A stretch of DNA of 64,000 nt from Acinetobacter portensis. GTDB lineage: Bacteria; Pseudomonadota; Gammaproteobacteria; Pseudomonadales; Moraxellaceae. Positions 27,924 to 37,816 of the stretch are shown piece by piece (positions within the stretch are counted from its first letter, which is position 1; every line of letters starts with the position of its first letter). The DNA lies in assembly GCF_009372215.1 (NCBI RefSeq), contig NZ_LWRV01000002.1:47944-111943 (forward strand), read 5' to 3'. The position numbers and the translations under genes were made by a program. A model generated the notes under the pieces. That model searched no databases and was not told the origin of the DNA. It saw nothing but the letters and a program-made list of their open reading frames with translations.

Positions 27924-29309
27924 CTAAATTTCGTCACTTTCAACTTTTACATCACTTAAATCTTTCGGATTTAATCGATCAAAAAGAACCAACATTAGTG
28001 TGATCCAAATAGGAATCATCACCACAGACTCTTTAAAACCTTGATCCCACATGATGTATAGAACAATAGCAATAAAAATTAAAACAATATAATTACTTAC
28101 TGGTGCCCAAAGCGCAGGATAAGATGTTTTAAAATTCAAAACACGCTTCGCACGTCTAAATTGTAAATGGGTGAGGGTAATCATCGCCCAGTTAAGAACC
28201 AATGCACCAACGACCACATACATTAAATGACCAAGTGCTTCTTCTGGTACAAAGTAGTTTAAAAGTACACAGCCAAAAATTAACAATGCAGAAAGCAAAA
28301 CAGCTGGAATTGGTACACCTTGTTTATTTACTTTAGCAAATACTTTTGGTGCATTTCCTTGTTTTGCTAAGCTGTAAAGCATACGGCTATTGGCATACAT
28401 ACCACTGTTATAAACAGATAATGCAGCAGTTAAAATAATAAAGTTGAGTAAATGTGCAGCCCAATTAATGCCAAGTTGACTAAAAATCATCACAAATGGG
28501 CTTTTATCTAAACCGCCAAGTTCTAATTGATTCCAAGGCACTAAAGATAAAAGAATTGCAAGAGAGCCGATATAGAAAATCAAAATTCGGAAAACAACTT
28601 GGTTGATTGCTTTAGGAATGGTTTTCTTTGGATTGTCTGCTTCGGCAGCTGCCATTCCAATAAGCTCGATACCACCAAATGCGAACATAATGAAAGCGAG
28701 CATAAAGAATAGACCTTCAAATCCATTCGGAAAGAATCCACCTTGGCTCCAAAGGTTGCTAAAAGATGCTGTTGAGTTTGAATCTGCGGTTAGTAATAAA
28801 AATAGACCGAAAATAATCATAGAGACAACAGCGGCTACCTTAATGATAGACAGCCAGAATTCAGATTCGCCATAAAATTTTACATTGCCTAAGTTAACGG
28901 CTGTAATGATAACGAAAAAGAACAGTACAGATGCCCATGCAGGAATAAAGGGCCACCAATAGTTAATATATTTAGCAACAGCAGTCAGTTCTGTCATTGC
29001 CACTAAAATATATAAAATCCAATAGTTCCAGCCAGTTAAAAAGCCTGGAAACTTACCCCAATATTTATATGCAAAGTGACTAAATGAACCTGCTACAGGT
29101 TCATGAACAATCATTTCGCCTAATTGACGCATAATTAAAAAAGCAATTAAGCCACCAATCGCATAACCCAAAATAATAGATGGACCTGCGGATTGAATGA
29201 CTTGAGCGGAACCTAAGAATAAGCCCGTACCAATTGCACCACCCATGGCAATTAATTGGATATGACGGTTCTTTAAGCCACGCTGAAGTTCAGTAGTATT
29301 TTTATTCAA
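27924..29309 (-). CDS. aroP: Aromatic amino acid permease, AroP-like (AAT family)
   Basis: A 461-residue amino acid/H+ symporter with 12 predicted helices. LQRGLKNRHIQLIAMGGAIG, LGSAQVIQSAGPSIILGYAI, EPVAGSFSHFAYKYWG and GWNYWILYILVAMTELTAV closely follow E. coli AroP over its whole length. Substrates are probably Phe, Tyr and Trp. PheP or ProY cannot be fully excluded. The start is TTG at 29309; no in-frame ATG lies upstream and the next Met is residue 22, inside the first helix. It is a single gene. Confidence 0.85.
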   Translation of the reverse strand: MNKNTTELQRGLKNRHIQLIAMGGAIGTGLFLGSAQVIQSAGPSIILGYAIGGLIAFLIMRQLGEMIVHEPVAGSFSHFAYKYWGKFPGFLTGWNYWILYILVAMTELTAVAKYINYWWPFIPAWASVLFFFVIITAVNLGNVKFYGESEFWLSIIKVAAVVSMIIFGLFLLLTADSNSTASFSNLWSQGGFFPNGFEGLFFMLAFIMFAFGGIELIGMAAAEADNPKKTIPKAINQVVFRILIFYIGSLAILLSLVPWNQLELGGLDKSPFVMIFSQLGINWAAHLLNFIILTAALSVYNSGMYANSRMLYSLAKQGNAPKVFAKVNKQGVPIPAVLLSALLIFGCVLLNYFVPEEALGHLMYVVVGALVLNWAMITLTHLQFRRAKRVLNFKTSYPALWAPVSNYIVLIFIAIVLYIMWDQGFKESVVMIPIWITLMLVLFDRLNPKDLSDVKVESDEI

Positions 29310-29618
29310 GTTTTTCAGCCCGACGATGAATAAGTATCAAGATTGTAATAGATCGATTGCAATTAGCCTAGAGAAACGCTAAAAGGCAACGAATATCATG
29401 ATATTTGTAAAAAATATTTATAAATAAAATATATATAAATATTAGTACAATCAAGCAAATAAATTAAACAAATAGTGTAAAAAAGTTGAAAAATATTTTT
29501 TGGGGTGTGTTGTTTTTTTATACTTAAGTCATGTATGCATACAGCGAGATTAAAAACACAGTATGCTAGATTTGGTTATTAGAAAATATTGTAAATATAA
29601 AGACAAAGGGATGTCTAA
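29310..29618. promoter_or_regulatory. Divergent control region of aroP and prpF with a 12-bp palindrome
   Basis: This 309-base spacer must carry both promoters. At 29532-29543 there is a perfect palindrome TGTATGCATACA, of the kind bound by GntR/FCD-type dimers, 76 bases before prpF. TATACT at 29519-29524 could be a -10 for prpF, which would put the palindrome at about +1 to +12. The regulator is not in the window. Confidence 0.45.
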
Positions 29619-30809
29619 ATGAGCTTTGCAGCACAAGTTAAAATTCAAGCAACTTATATGCGTGGTGGTACAAGTAAAGGTGTATTTTTTAAATTAGATG
29701 ATTTACCTCAAGAAGCTCAAGTTGCAGGAAAAATAAGAGATCAAATTTTACTTCGTGTAATTGGAAGCCCAGATCCGTATGGAAAACAAATAGATGGAAT
29801 GGGTGGGGCAACGTCAAGTACAAGTAAAACGGTTATTTTATCTAAAAGTTTACAGCTAAATCATGATGTGGATTATCTGTTTGGGCAGGTTGCAATAGAT
29901 AAGCCTTTTGTAGATTGGAGTGGAAATTGTGGCAATCTAACTGCGGCAGTTGGTGCTTTTGCTATCAATAATGGCTTGGTAGATTTAGACAGAATTCCTG
30001 AAAATGGGATTTGCACTGTTCGTATTTGGCAAAAGAATATTGAAAAAACCATTATTGCACACGTGCCGATTACGCAGGGGCAAGTTCAGGAAACAGGAAA
30101 TTTTGAACTTGATGGAGTGACATTTCCTGCAGCGGAAGTTCAAATTGAATTTTTAGACCCTGCAGATGATGGTGAAGATGGAGGGGCAATGTTTCCAACG
30201 GGAAATGTTGTCGATACTTTAGATGTGCCAAATGTTGGAACATATCAGGCGACATTTATAAATGCGGGTATCCCTACTATATTCTTAAATGCAGAAGAGC
30301 TTGGTTTTGATGGTACTGAGTTACAAGATGTAATTAACGGTGATGCTAAAATTTTAGAAAAATTTGAAACCATTCGTGCCTATGGTGCAAAGCAGATGGG
30401 GTTAATTCAAGATATTTCCGAAGCAGTAAATCGTCAACATACACCTAAAATTGCATTTGTAGCATCATCGAAAGCATATACATCTTCAAGTGGTAAACTC
30501 ATTTCAGAGCAAGACACCGATTTATTGGTTCGCGCACTTTCTATGGGAAAACTTCATCATGCCATGATGGGGACTGCTGCTGTTGCTATAGGTACGGCGG
30601 CTGCAATTCCGGGAACATTGGTGAATTTGGCGGCAGGAGGTGGCGAGCGCGAAGCTGTGCGTTTTGGTCATCCATCGGGGACTTTGCGTGTTGGTGCGCA
30701 AGCATTAAAAGAAAATGGTCAATGGGTAGTGAAAAAAGCAGTAATGAGTCGCAGTGCTCGAATTTTGATGGAAGGTTGGGTGCGAATTCCTGCTGATCAT
30801 TTGAGATAA
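29619..30809 (+). CDS. prpF: 2-methylaconitate cis-trans isomerase PrpF
   Basis: A 396-residue PrpF. IQATYMRGGTSKGVFF at the N-terminus, GSPDPYGKQIDGMGGATSSTSK, DWSGNCGNLTAAVGAFAI and the C-terminal HPSGTLRVGA are the family landmarks. PrpF isomerises 2-methylaconitate in the AcnD/PrpF branch of the methylcitrate cycle for propionate. In many bacteria it sits in prpBC-acnD-prpF; here it is alone. Its neighbours aroP and ispA are unrelated, so the rest of the pathway must lie elsewhere or this copy has another isomerase role. Confidence 0.92.
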   Translation: MSFAAQVKIQATYMRGGTSKGVFFKLDDLPQEAQVAGKIRDQILLRVIGSPDPYGKQIDGMGGATSSTSKTVILSKSLQLNHDVDYLFGQVAIDKPFVDWSGNCGNLTAAVGAFAINNGLVDLDRIPENGICTVRIWQKNIEKTIIAHVPITQGQVQETGNFELDGVTFPAAEVQIEFLDPADDGEDGGAMFPTGNVVDTLDVPNVGTYQATFINAGIPTIFLNAEELGFDGTELQDVINGDAKILEKFETIRAYGAKQMGLIQDISEAVNRQHTPKIAFVASSKAYTSSSGKLISEQDTDLLVRALSMGKLHHAMMGTAAVAIGTAAAIPGTLVNLAAGGGEREAVRFGHPSGTLRVGAQALKENGQWVVKKAVMSRSARILMEGWVRIPADHLR

Positions 30810-30829
30810 TTAATCTTCAGCTGATGGAT

Positions 30830-30858
30830 AAAACGCCTCTATAATTAGAGGTGTTTTT
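30830..30858 (+). terminator. Terminator after prpF
   Basis: ACGCCTCTA pairs with TAGAGGTGT around TAAT (one G-U), followed by T residues. Confidence 0.85.
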
Positions 30859-31017
30859 GTTTATTTTACTTATATAAAAATAATAAAAGTTGATGTGGGT
30901 TTATACATCAAAAAAAAAGTATGAATATCTATTTATATGTACAATAGCCAACAGTTAAATTGACCATCTTTAAATGGCTAATTTTAATTTGGAATTTATA
31001 AAATTATAGAGGCTCAC

Positions 31018-31926
31018 GTGTCATCATCAGCAGACATACAAAATAATGTACTTTCCGCAGCGCAACAGCGTATTCAACAAGATTTGTTGACCGCTTTAGA
31101 TGCATTTGCGATTCCTGAACCTTTAAAAGGCGCGGTGCATCATGCGGTTATGTTGGGTGGTAAGCGTGTTAGACCTGCATTGGCATATGCAACAGCATCT
31201 ATAAAGCCGAACTTAAATTATGCGGCAGTACGTCGTGCCGCAGTTGCGATTGAGCTTATTCATTGTTATTCGTTAGCACATGATGATTTGCCTTGTATGG
31301 ATAATGACTTATTGCGTCGTGGTCAACCGACTTGTCACGTCGCTTTTGGTGAAGATACTGCACTTTTAGCGGGAGATATTCTTCAATCGATGGCATTTGA
31401 AATTTTAGGAAGTCGTTTGTTTGATCAGGGTGCTGCGGTCGATGCTTCAATTGTCTTGAAACAAATGCAAATTTTAGCGACAGCTTCATCAAAAATGGTA
31501 TGTGGTCAAGTTTTAGATTTGCAGGCAGAAGGCAAGCGTGTTGATCAAGAAGCATTGGAAAATATTCATCGTAATAAAACAGGTGCACTTATTTCTGCGG
31601 CTGTCATGATGTCTGCGGTTGCTATTTTTGATGGGGTGGATGTTGCAATTCCTAAATTACGCGAATATGCACAAGCCATTGGTTTAGCATTTCAAGTTCA
31701 AGATGATATTTTGGATATTACTGCTGAAACGGAAGTTTTGGGTAAAACAGCAGGTAAAGATGAGTTGGTAGAGAAATCGACCTATCCTGCATTAATGGGC
31801 TTAGATAAAGCTATTGAGTATGCACAAGAATTACATGATCAGGCATTTTTAACTTTAGAATATTTTGGTGGTTCTGCTGAAGAATTGGTTTTAATTTCTC
31901 AGTTTTTACTTCACCGTAAAAAATAG
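31018..31926 (+). CDS. ispA: Farnesyl diphosphate synthase (IspA)
   Basis: A 302-residue short-chain prenyl synthase. DDLPCMDND is the first aspartate-rich motif and DDILD the second; GGKRVRPAL binds isopentenyl diphosphate. IspA condenses IPP with DMAPP and GPP to farnesyl diphosphate for undecaprenyl and quinone side chains. The start is GTG at 31018. dxs and xseB, common neighbours, are absent. Length and motif spacing fit FPP rather than longer-chain synthases. Confidence 0.93.
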   Translation: MSSSADIQNNVLSAAQQRIQQDLLTALDAFAIPEPLKGAVHHAVMLGGKRVRPALAYATASIKPNLNYAAVRRAAVAIELIHCYSLAHDDLPCMDNDLLRRGQPTCHVAFGEDTALLAGDILQSMAFEILGSRLFDQGAAVDASIVLKQMQILATASSKMVCGQVLDLQAEGKRVDQEALENIHRNKTGALISAAVMMSAVAIFDGVDVAIPKLREYAQAIGLAFQVQDDILDITAETEVLGKTAGKDELVEKSTYPALMGLDKAIEYAQELHDQAFLTLEYFGGSAEELVLISQFLLHRKK

Positions 31927-31969
31927 CTTTTAAAATTAGAAGCAATTTTTCTTTAGTAAAGAATGAAAT

Positions 31970-32003
31970 AAAAAAAGCGTGCAATAAAGGCACGCTTTTT
32001 TTT
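31970..32003. terminator. Bidirectional terminator after ispA
   Basis: AAAAAAGCGTGC and GCACGCTTTTTT form a perfect stem around AATAAAG; also usable by the converging small gene. Confidence 0.9.
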
Positions 32004-32015
32004 AGTTTTTAAAAA

Positions 32016-32372
32016 CTATTCTGTAATGGTTGCATCAGGAACAATAATTTTTTTCCCATTTTTGATGGCTTGTAGTGCATCAGCATCAAAGTCAATGAGT
32101 AGTGAGTTGTTTGCAACATTAATTGAATATTTGCTAATGAGTTTTTTATCACCATTCAGTGTTTCCACTTTGTATTCATCGGCAATGTTGAGAATGCCAT
32201 CTAAATTTGTGGTTGCAGACGCTTTGTCATGGCGAAATAATTCATAGATGTCACGTAAATCAAAAATAGCATTTTCAGCATCTGGGTGCTTACTGATGTA
32301 GTTCTCAACATGGCGAATAATAAGTTGTGCGTATAAGAAATAATTGGGTTTATGAGTAATATCTAAATTCAT
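32016..32372 (-). CDS. Hypothetical protein, 118 aa
   Basis: A soluble-looking 118-residue protein beginning MNLDITHKPNYFLYAQLIIR, with a helical first half (HVENYISKHPDAENAIFDLRDI) and a beta-rich second half ending KKIIVPDATITE. No signal, membrane helix or known motif is visible. It is transcribed toward ispA and shares its terminator, and is divergent from the nuo operon across a long gap. The function is not recognised. Confidence 0.65.
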   Translation of the reverse strand: MNLDITHKPNYFLYAQLIIRHVENYISKHPDAENAIFDLRDIYELFRHDKASATTNLDGILNIADEYKVETLNGDKKLISKYSINVANNSLLIDFDADALQAIKNGKKIIVPDATITE

Positions 32373-32848
32373 ATATTTGCGCCCTTATTGTTTAATTTTT
32401 GATTGGATAACATAGAAATAGCACACTTAAAGAGAATATTTAAATAGCTTTATGTATTGTTTTTCAAATTTTTTACAAAAACAAATAATTACATAAATGT
32501 TAATTTGGGGGAAAAATACAATAAAACAAATAGATAAATTAATTTTTATGAGATTAATAATCATTTATGGGTAAATATTCGATTAAATTATTATGTTTTT
32601 TATGTTGATTAAATTTTTACATTTTATTTTTTTGATGGCCTAAAACGATTAAATCCTGAGTTGTGTGCTTAAAATGTAAAAAATATCGAAAATGATGAAA
32701 AAATCATCCAAAAGACTAGGGCTTATAAACTAGCAAGATACATCATCAATCAGGTACAATTGGAAGGATTAATTTTGTGTTTGGTGTATTTGAAGGCCAA
32801 TACATACATTCTTTGTTAATAAATAGGCCTGCCAGGAGTTATCCCCGC
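32373..32848. other. AT-rich control region upstream of the nuo operon
   Basis: About 475 bases with long A/T runs and no credible gene. GATGA (32694-32698) and TCATC (32704-32708) form a short inverted repeat, and CAGGAG at 32833-32838 is the ribosome-binding site for nuoA. The promoter or promoters of the complex I operon must lie here, but no strong -35/-10 pair stands out by eye. Confidence 0.5.
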
Positions 32849-33397
32849 ATGAGTGCCATTACTCCATACGAATGGGCAATTATTGCCTTCGTGATCGGCG
32901 TTACATTTTTATGCGCTTTTATGCTCACTGTCCCGTTACTCCTTGGGGGTAAGTCGTGGGGGCGAGCTAAGCAAGAACAATTCGAGTCGGGTGTTGTAGG
33001 TGCCGGTGGCGCACGTATTCGCTTGTCCGCTAAATTTTATTTAGTGGCAATTTTCTTTGTTGTCTTCGACTTAGAGGCTCTTTATCTATACGCATGGGCT
33101 GCTTCAGTTCGTGAAGTAGGATGGGTTGGTTTTGCTACAGCTGCTGTATTTATTTTAGTTTTACTCGTTGGTTTGGTTTATGAGCTATCAACAGGAGCAC
33201 TTAATTGGGCACCTTCAGATAAGCGTAAAGCAGCAGGGATTAAACCTAAAATCGGTTCTCCAAATATGGATATAGCTGAAATTACGCGCTTTAACTCAAT
33301 TGAAGAGTTGGTTATGGACCCTACAGGTCAAATTCCAGCGCAATCTTCTGGTCGTGTGAAACCAAAAACACCGACTGCATCATCTGACAAGGAGTAA
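32849..33397 (+). CDS. nuoA: NADH-quinone oxidoreductase subunit A
   Basis: A 182-residue membrane subunit with three helices. [37 protein letters not shown] is the NuoA signature, with the conserved acidic residues. The start is taken at ATG 32849 ([15 protein letters not shown]), preceded by AGGAG. The frame opens at 32777 but that adds an implausible 24 residues. The C-terminal tail beyond residue 130 is longer and more polar than in E. coli. First gene of a 13-gene operon. Confidence 0.95.
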   Translation: MSAITPYEWAIIAFVIGVTFLCAFMLTVPLLLGGKSWGRAKQEQFESGVVGAGGARIRLSAKFYLVAIFFVVFDLEALYLYAWAASVREVGWVGFATAAVFILVLLVGLVYELSTGALNWAPSDKRKAAGIKPKIGSPNMDIAEITRFNSIEELVMDPTGQIPAQSSGRVKPKTPTASSDKE

Positions 33398-33404
33398 ATA
33401 CGGG

Positions 33405-34082
33405 ATGAAATACACCTTAACCCGTGCGAATCCGGATGCTGATCAATATCCACTTCAAGAGCGTCAAATCGTTACAGATCCGCTTGAAGATGAAGTGAAT
33501 AAAAATGTGTTTATGACTCGTTTAGAGGATTTAGCACATACAGCAGTAAACTGGGGTCGTAAAAACTCAGTTTGGCCGTTTAACTTTGGTACATCTTGCT
33601 GCTACGTAGAGTATGCAACGACTTTAACAGGCGTGCATGACTTGTCACGTTTCGGTGCCGAAGTAATTCGTGCTTCGCCACGTCAAGCAGACTTGATGAT
33701 TGTTGCAGGGACTTGCTTTGTTAAGATGGCACCTGTAATTCAACGTTTGTACGAGCAAATGCTTGAGCCTAAATGGGTTATCTCAATGGGTGCATGTGCA
33801 AACTCAGGCGGTATGTACGACATTTACTCGGTTGTACAAGGCGTGGACAAAATTATTCCTGTCGACGTTTATGTGCCGGGTTGCCCGCCACGTCCTGAAG
33901 CATTAATTCAAGCATTAATGTTGCTACAAGACCAAATTCAACTCGAGCGCCGTCCACTTTCAGCGGTGATTGGTGATGATCTTAAGCCAGTGTATAAGCC
34001 AAAGATGCAGCCAGAACGTGATCGTAAGAATGCACAGCGTATTGCAGTGAAAAACTTACGCTCGATGGATGAAATTAAATAA
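33405..34082 (+). CDS. nuoB: NADH-quinone oxidoreductase subunit B
   Basis: A 225-residue subunit holding cluster N2, the last electron carrier before quinone. [11 protein letters not shown] supplies the tandem cysteines, and [10 protein letters not shown] and [19 protein letters not shown] the others. It lies in the peripheral arm next to NuoCD. It follows nuoA by seven bases. Confidence 0.97.
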   Translation: MKYTLTRANPDADQYPLQERQIVTDPLEDEVNKNVFMTRLEDLAHTAVNWGRKNSVWPFNFGTSCCYVEYATTLTGVHDLSRFGAEVIRASPRQADLMIVAGTCFVKMAPVIQRLYEQMLEPKWVISMGACANSGGMYDIYSVVQGVDKIIPVDVYVPGCPPRPEALIQALMLLQDQIQLERRPLSAVIGDDLKPVYKPKMQPERDRKNAQRIAVKNLRSMDEIK

Positions 34083-34103
34083 TTTAAGTGACAAATTTTT
34101 GAT

Positions 34104-34119
34104 GCACCCGAATGGGTGT
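34104..34119 (+). promoter_or_regulatory. Intercistronic hairpin between nuoB and nuoCD
   Basis: CACCC-GAAT-GGGTG with an outer GACAA/TTGTC pairing sits in the only sizeable gap (86 bases) of the operon. There is no T tract, so it is more likely an mRNA stability or processing element than a terminator. Confidence 0.4.
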
Positions 34120-34168
34120 AGTTGTCGTTTAAGTTGACTGAATTTGTATTAAATAGGAAGCCAAGCCA

Positions 34169-35956
34169 ATGGCTGAAACTGAAATTGCTATGCCAGAGTC
34201 AACGCCTGTTGATTCACGCCCTGCATTTGCAATTGTAGAAGAGCTCAAAACCAAATTTGGTGAGAACTTCTATGTGCAAACGACTTTTGAAGATTTTCCA
34301 ACGGTCTGGGTTGAGCGCGCACGTGTACAAGACGTTTTAATGTTCTTGCGCAAAGTCGAACGTCCTTACGTGATGTTGTTCGACTTATCTGCTACAGATG
34401 AGCGTTTACGTACCCATCGTGACGGTTTGCCTGCATCTGACTTTACAGTGTTCTATCACTTGTTATCGTTAGAGCGAAATAGTGATATTCGTATTAAAGT
34501 TGCTTTGTCTGAGAATGATGTAAATCTTCCTACGGCAACGAACATTTGGCCAAATGCCAACTGGTACGAGCGTGAAGCTTACGATATGTTCGGGATCAAT
34601 TTCGAAGGGCATCCAATGCTCCGTCGTATTTTGTTACCTACATATTGGGAAGGTCACCCACTTCGTAAAGAATATTCTGCACGTGCGACTGAATATACGC
34701 CGTACATGCAAAACCAAGCGAAACAAGATTTCGAACAAGAACATTTACGTTTTGTACCTGAAGATTGGGGGCTAAAACGTGGAAATGATGATGAAGATTT
34801 CATGTTCTTGAACTTGGGTCCTAACCATCCATCTGCGCACGGTGCATTCCGTATTATTTTGCAGTTAGATGGCGAAGAAGTGAAAGACTGTGTGCCTGAT
34901 ATCGGTTATCACCACCGTGGTGTGGAAAAGATGGCTGAACGTCAAACTTGGCATTCATTCATTCCGTATACAGACCGTGTCGATTACCTAGGTGGCTGTG
35001 CACAGAACATGCCTTATGTAATGGGTGTGGAGCAAATGGCAGGAATTACAGTTCCTGACCGTGCACAATGTATCCGTGTCATGATGTCTGAATTGTTCCG
35101 TATTAATAACCACTTATTGTTTATTGGTACAGCGATTCAAGATGCGGGTGGTATGACCCCTGTATTCTATATGTTTGCAGATCGTCAAAAAATCTATGAT
35201 GCGATTGAAGCAATCACAGGTTACCGTATGCACCCAGCGTGGTTCCGTATTGGCGGTACAGCGCATGACCTTCCAAACAACTGGCAACATCTCATTCGCG
35301 AAATCCTAGATTGGATGCCGAAGCGTATGAACGAATACTACACAGCAGCATTGAAAAACTCAGTGTTTGTTGGTCGTACGCGTAACGTTGCTCAGTATGA
35401 TGCGAAATCTGCATTGGCTTGGGGTGTGACTGGTACAGGCTTACGTGCAACAGGTATCGATTTCGACGTTCGTAAATATCGTCCGTATAGCGGTTACGAA
35501 AACTACGACTTCGATGTGCCATTAGAGTATGAAGGCGATGCTTATGCACGTGTCATGGTTCACTTCCGAGAAATTGAAGAATCATTGAAAATCGTGAAGC
35601 AATGTTTAGACAACATGCCTTCTGGTGCATATAAAGCAGATCATCCATTGGCTGTTCCGCCACCAAAAGATAAAACATTACAAGATATTGAGACGCTAAT
35701 TACGCACTTCTTGAGCGTATCTTGGGGTCCTGTAATGCCTGCTGGTGAAGCATCTGTAATGGCTGAAGTGGTAAAAGGTGCGTCTAACTACTACTTGACT
35801 TCAGATAAGTCAACGATGAGTTACCGTACTCGTATTCGTACACCAACTTTCACGCATTTACAGCAAATGCCTTCTGTGATTAACGGCAGCTTAATGTCTG
35901 ACTTGATCATTTATTTAGCGACAATTGACGTCGTAATGGCTGACGTGGATCGCTAA
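34169..35956 (+). CDS. nuoC: NADH-quinone oxidoreductase subunit C/D fusion
   Basis: A 595-residue fusion of NuoC (about residues 1-190) and NuoD (about 205-595), as in E. coli and Pseudomonas. [19 protein letters not shown] and HPLRKEY mark the NuoC part; [27 protein letters not shown] and the C-terminal [18 protein letters not shown] mark NuoD. NuoD forms the quinone-binding chamber with NuoB. The fused gene is also called nuoCD. Confidence 0.96.
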   Translation: MAETEIAMPESTPVDSRPAFAIVEELKTKFGENFYVQTTFEDFPTVWVERARVQDVLMFLRKVERPYVMLFDLSATDERLRTHRDGLPASDFTVFYHLLSLERNSDIRIKVALSENDVNLPTATNIWPNANWYEREAYDMFGINFEGHPMLRRILLPTYWEGHPLRKEYSARATEYTPYMQNQAKQDFEQEHLRFVPEDWGLKRGNDDEDFMFLNLGPNHPSAHGAFRIILQLDGEEVKDCVPDIGYHHRGVEKMAERQTWHSFIPYTDRVDYLGGCAQNMPYVMGVEQMAGITVPDRAQCIRVMMSELFRINNHLLFIGTAIQDAGGMTPVFYMFADRQKIYDAIEAITGYRMHPAWFRIGGTAHDLPNNWQHLIREILDWMPKRMNEYYTAALKNSVFVGRTRNVAQYDAKSALAWGVTGTGLRATGIDFDVRKYRPYSGYENYDFDVPLEYEGDAYARVMVHFREIEESLKIVKQCLDNMPSGAYKADHPLAVPPPKDKTLQDIETLITHFLSVSWGPVMPAGEASVMAEVVKGASNYYLTSDKSTMSYRTRIRTPTFTHLQQMPSVINGSLMSDLIIYLATIDVVMADVDR

Positions 35957-35970
35957 GGGGTAAACGCATT

Positions 35971-36480
35971 ATGATGATTTTGACAGATAAAAAACCACGT
36001 GTGACGGTTGAAGGAATTTTAACTTCGGAAGAAATTCATGAAATTGAACATCACATTGGTCACTATCCGTATCCACGCGCTGCATGTTTAGATGCATTGA
36101 AGTGTGTACAACGCCGTAATGGTTGGGTAGATGATGCGCAAATGAATGCAATTGCTCAAATGTTAAGTATGACAGTTGCAGATTTAGAAGGTGTTGCTAC
36201 TTTCTATAATCGTATTTATCGCCAACCTGTAGGTCGCAACGTAATTTTATTATGTGATTCAATTGCATGCTTCTTAATGGGCGCGGAAACTTTAGCAGAA
36301 GCTTTCCAACGTGAATTAGGTATTCAATTTGGTCAAACGACAGCTGATGGTCGTTTCACTATTTTGCCAATTTGCTGTTTGGGTAACTGCGATAAAGGTC
36401 CAACCTTAATGATTAATGAAGATACTCACGGTTTAGTGGAAGTGTCTTCAGTTAAACAGTTATTGGAGAAGTATGTATGA
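35971..36480 (+). CDS. nuoE: NADH-quinone oxidoreductase subunit E
   Basis: A 169-residue thioredoxin-fold subunit that carries a [2Fe-2S] cluster (N1a). [12 protein letters not shown] and [10 protein letters not shown] provide the four cysteines. It overlaps nuoF by four bases (ATGA), giving coupled translation, as expected for two subunits of the NADH dehydrogenase module. Confidence 0.96.
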   Translation: MMILTDKKPRVTVEGILTSEEIHEIEHHIGHYPYPRAACLDALKCVQRRNGWVDDAQMNAIAQMLSMTVADLEGVATFYNRIYRQPVGRNVILLCDSIACFLMGAETLAEAFQRELGIQFGQTTADGRFTILPICCLGNCDKGPTLMINEDTHGLVEVSSVKQLLEKYV

Positions 36481-37805
36481 ATACTGAACCAAAACCAATT
36501 TATGGCGACGGCAACCCAGAAACTCATCCGCTAACATGGCGTTTGAGCAAACAGGAAAACGTGCGCAGTGCAGATGATTACGAAACACTTGAAGGTTATG
36601 CAGGCTTTAAAAAAGCATTAGGTATGAAACCTGCTGAAGTGTTAGATGTCATTAAAGCTGCAACTGTAAAAGGCCGTGGTGGTGCAGGTTTCCCAGCAGG
36701 GATTAAGTGGTCATTGATGGCGCCAAATGATGGTGGCCCTCGTTACCTCATCTGTAATGCCGATGAAATGGAACCAGGTACTTTCAAAGACCGTTTGTTG
36801 ATGGAAAAACTTCCACATCAATTGATCGAAGGTATGTTGATTGCAGGCTATACGCTTGAAGCAACACAAGGTTATATCTTCATCCGTGGTGAATACATTG
36901 AAGCTGCTCAATACTTAAATGAAGCATTAGAGCAAGTTCGTGCGAAAGGTTACTTAGGTGAAAACATCCTAGGTACAGGTTGGAACTTCGATTTACACGT
37001 ACATACGGGTGCGGGTCGTTATATTTGTGGTGAAGAAACTGCATTGATTAACTCGCTTGAAGGTCGTCGTGCAAACCCTCGTACTAAACCACCATTCCCG
37101 CAAGTTGCAGGTGCTTGGGGTCGTCCTACAATTGTCAACAACGTAGAGACCTACAACAACTTACCAGCAATCATGCTTCGTGGTCCTGAATGGTATATCG
37201 GTTTATCTGAAGGTAAGTCGAAAGATCCAGGTACGAAAATTTACGGTGCTTCAGGTAAAGTGAAATTCCCTGGTTTATGGGAACTTCCATTTGGTACAAC
37301 TGCTCGCGAAGTGATCGAAGATCATGCTGGTGGTATGCGTGATGGCTTAACGCTGAAAGCATGGTTACCAGGTGGTGCATCTACAGACTTCTTGGCTGCT
37401 GAACACATTGACTTGCCTATGGATGCTGAAAGCATCATGAAAGCAGGTTCACGTTTAGGTACGTGCTTGTTGATGGTTGTTGACCAAACTCAATGTATGG
37501 TTTCTGCAACACGTAACTTAGAAGAATTCTTTGCACGTGAATCTTGTGGTTTCTGTACACCATGTCGTGATGGTTTACCTTGGGCTGTTAAAGCGCTTAA
37601 AGCACTTGAAGATGGTACAGGTAAGAAAGAAGATATCGATCACTTACAAGAACTTACTCGTAAGCTTTGGATTGGTAAAACTTTCTGTGCTCACGCACCT
37701 GGTGCGATGGAACCGCTTATGGGCGCACTCAAACATTTCCGTGGCGAATTTGAAGCAAAAGTAGTTGATGCTGCTGCTCAAATTAGCAACGTAGAACAAG
37801 CTTAA
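36477..37805 (+). CDS. nuoF: NADH-quinone oxidoreductase subunit F
   Basis: A 442-residue subunit that binds NADH, FMN and a [4Fe-4S] cluster (N3). [17 protein letters not shown] is the NADH-binding glycine-rich motif, [19 protein letters not shown] the FMN motif, and [12 protein letters not shown] plus the downstream Cys (TFCAHAPGA) the cluster ligands. It takes electrons from NADH and passes them to NuoE and NuoG. Confidence 0.97.
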   Translation: MNTEPKPIYGDGNPETHPLTWRLSKQENVRSADDYETLEGYAGFKKALGMKPAEVLDVIKAATVKGRGGAGFPAGIKWSLMAPNDGGPRYLICNADEMEPGTFKDRLLMEKLPHQLIEGMLIAGYTLEATQGYIFIRGEYIEAAQYLNEALEQVRAKGYLGENILGTGWNFDLHVHTGAGRYICGEETALINSLEGRRANPRTKPPFPQVAGAWGRPTIVNNVETYNNLPAIMLRGPEWYIGLSEGKSKDPGTKIYGASGKVKFPGLWELPFGTTAREVIEDHAGGMRDGLTLKAWLPGGASTDFLAAEHIDLPMDAESIMKAGSRLGTCLLMVVDQTQCMVSATRNLEEFFARESCGFCTPCRDGLPWAVKALKALEDGTGKKEDIDHLQELTRKLWIGKTFCAHAPGAMEPLMGALKHFRGEFEAKVVDAAAQISNVEQA

Positions 37806-37816
37806 GGAATTCGACT

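Noticed and set aside
31256..31588. 110-codon frame antisense to ispA
   Set aside because: It overlaps the catalytic motifs of ispA and has no Shine-Dalgarno sequence.
32661..32689. nuo promoter TTGTGT-17-TATCGA
   Set aside because: Only three of six -10 bases match and the AT-rich context offers many similar pairs.
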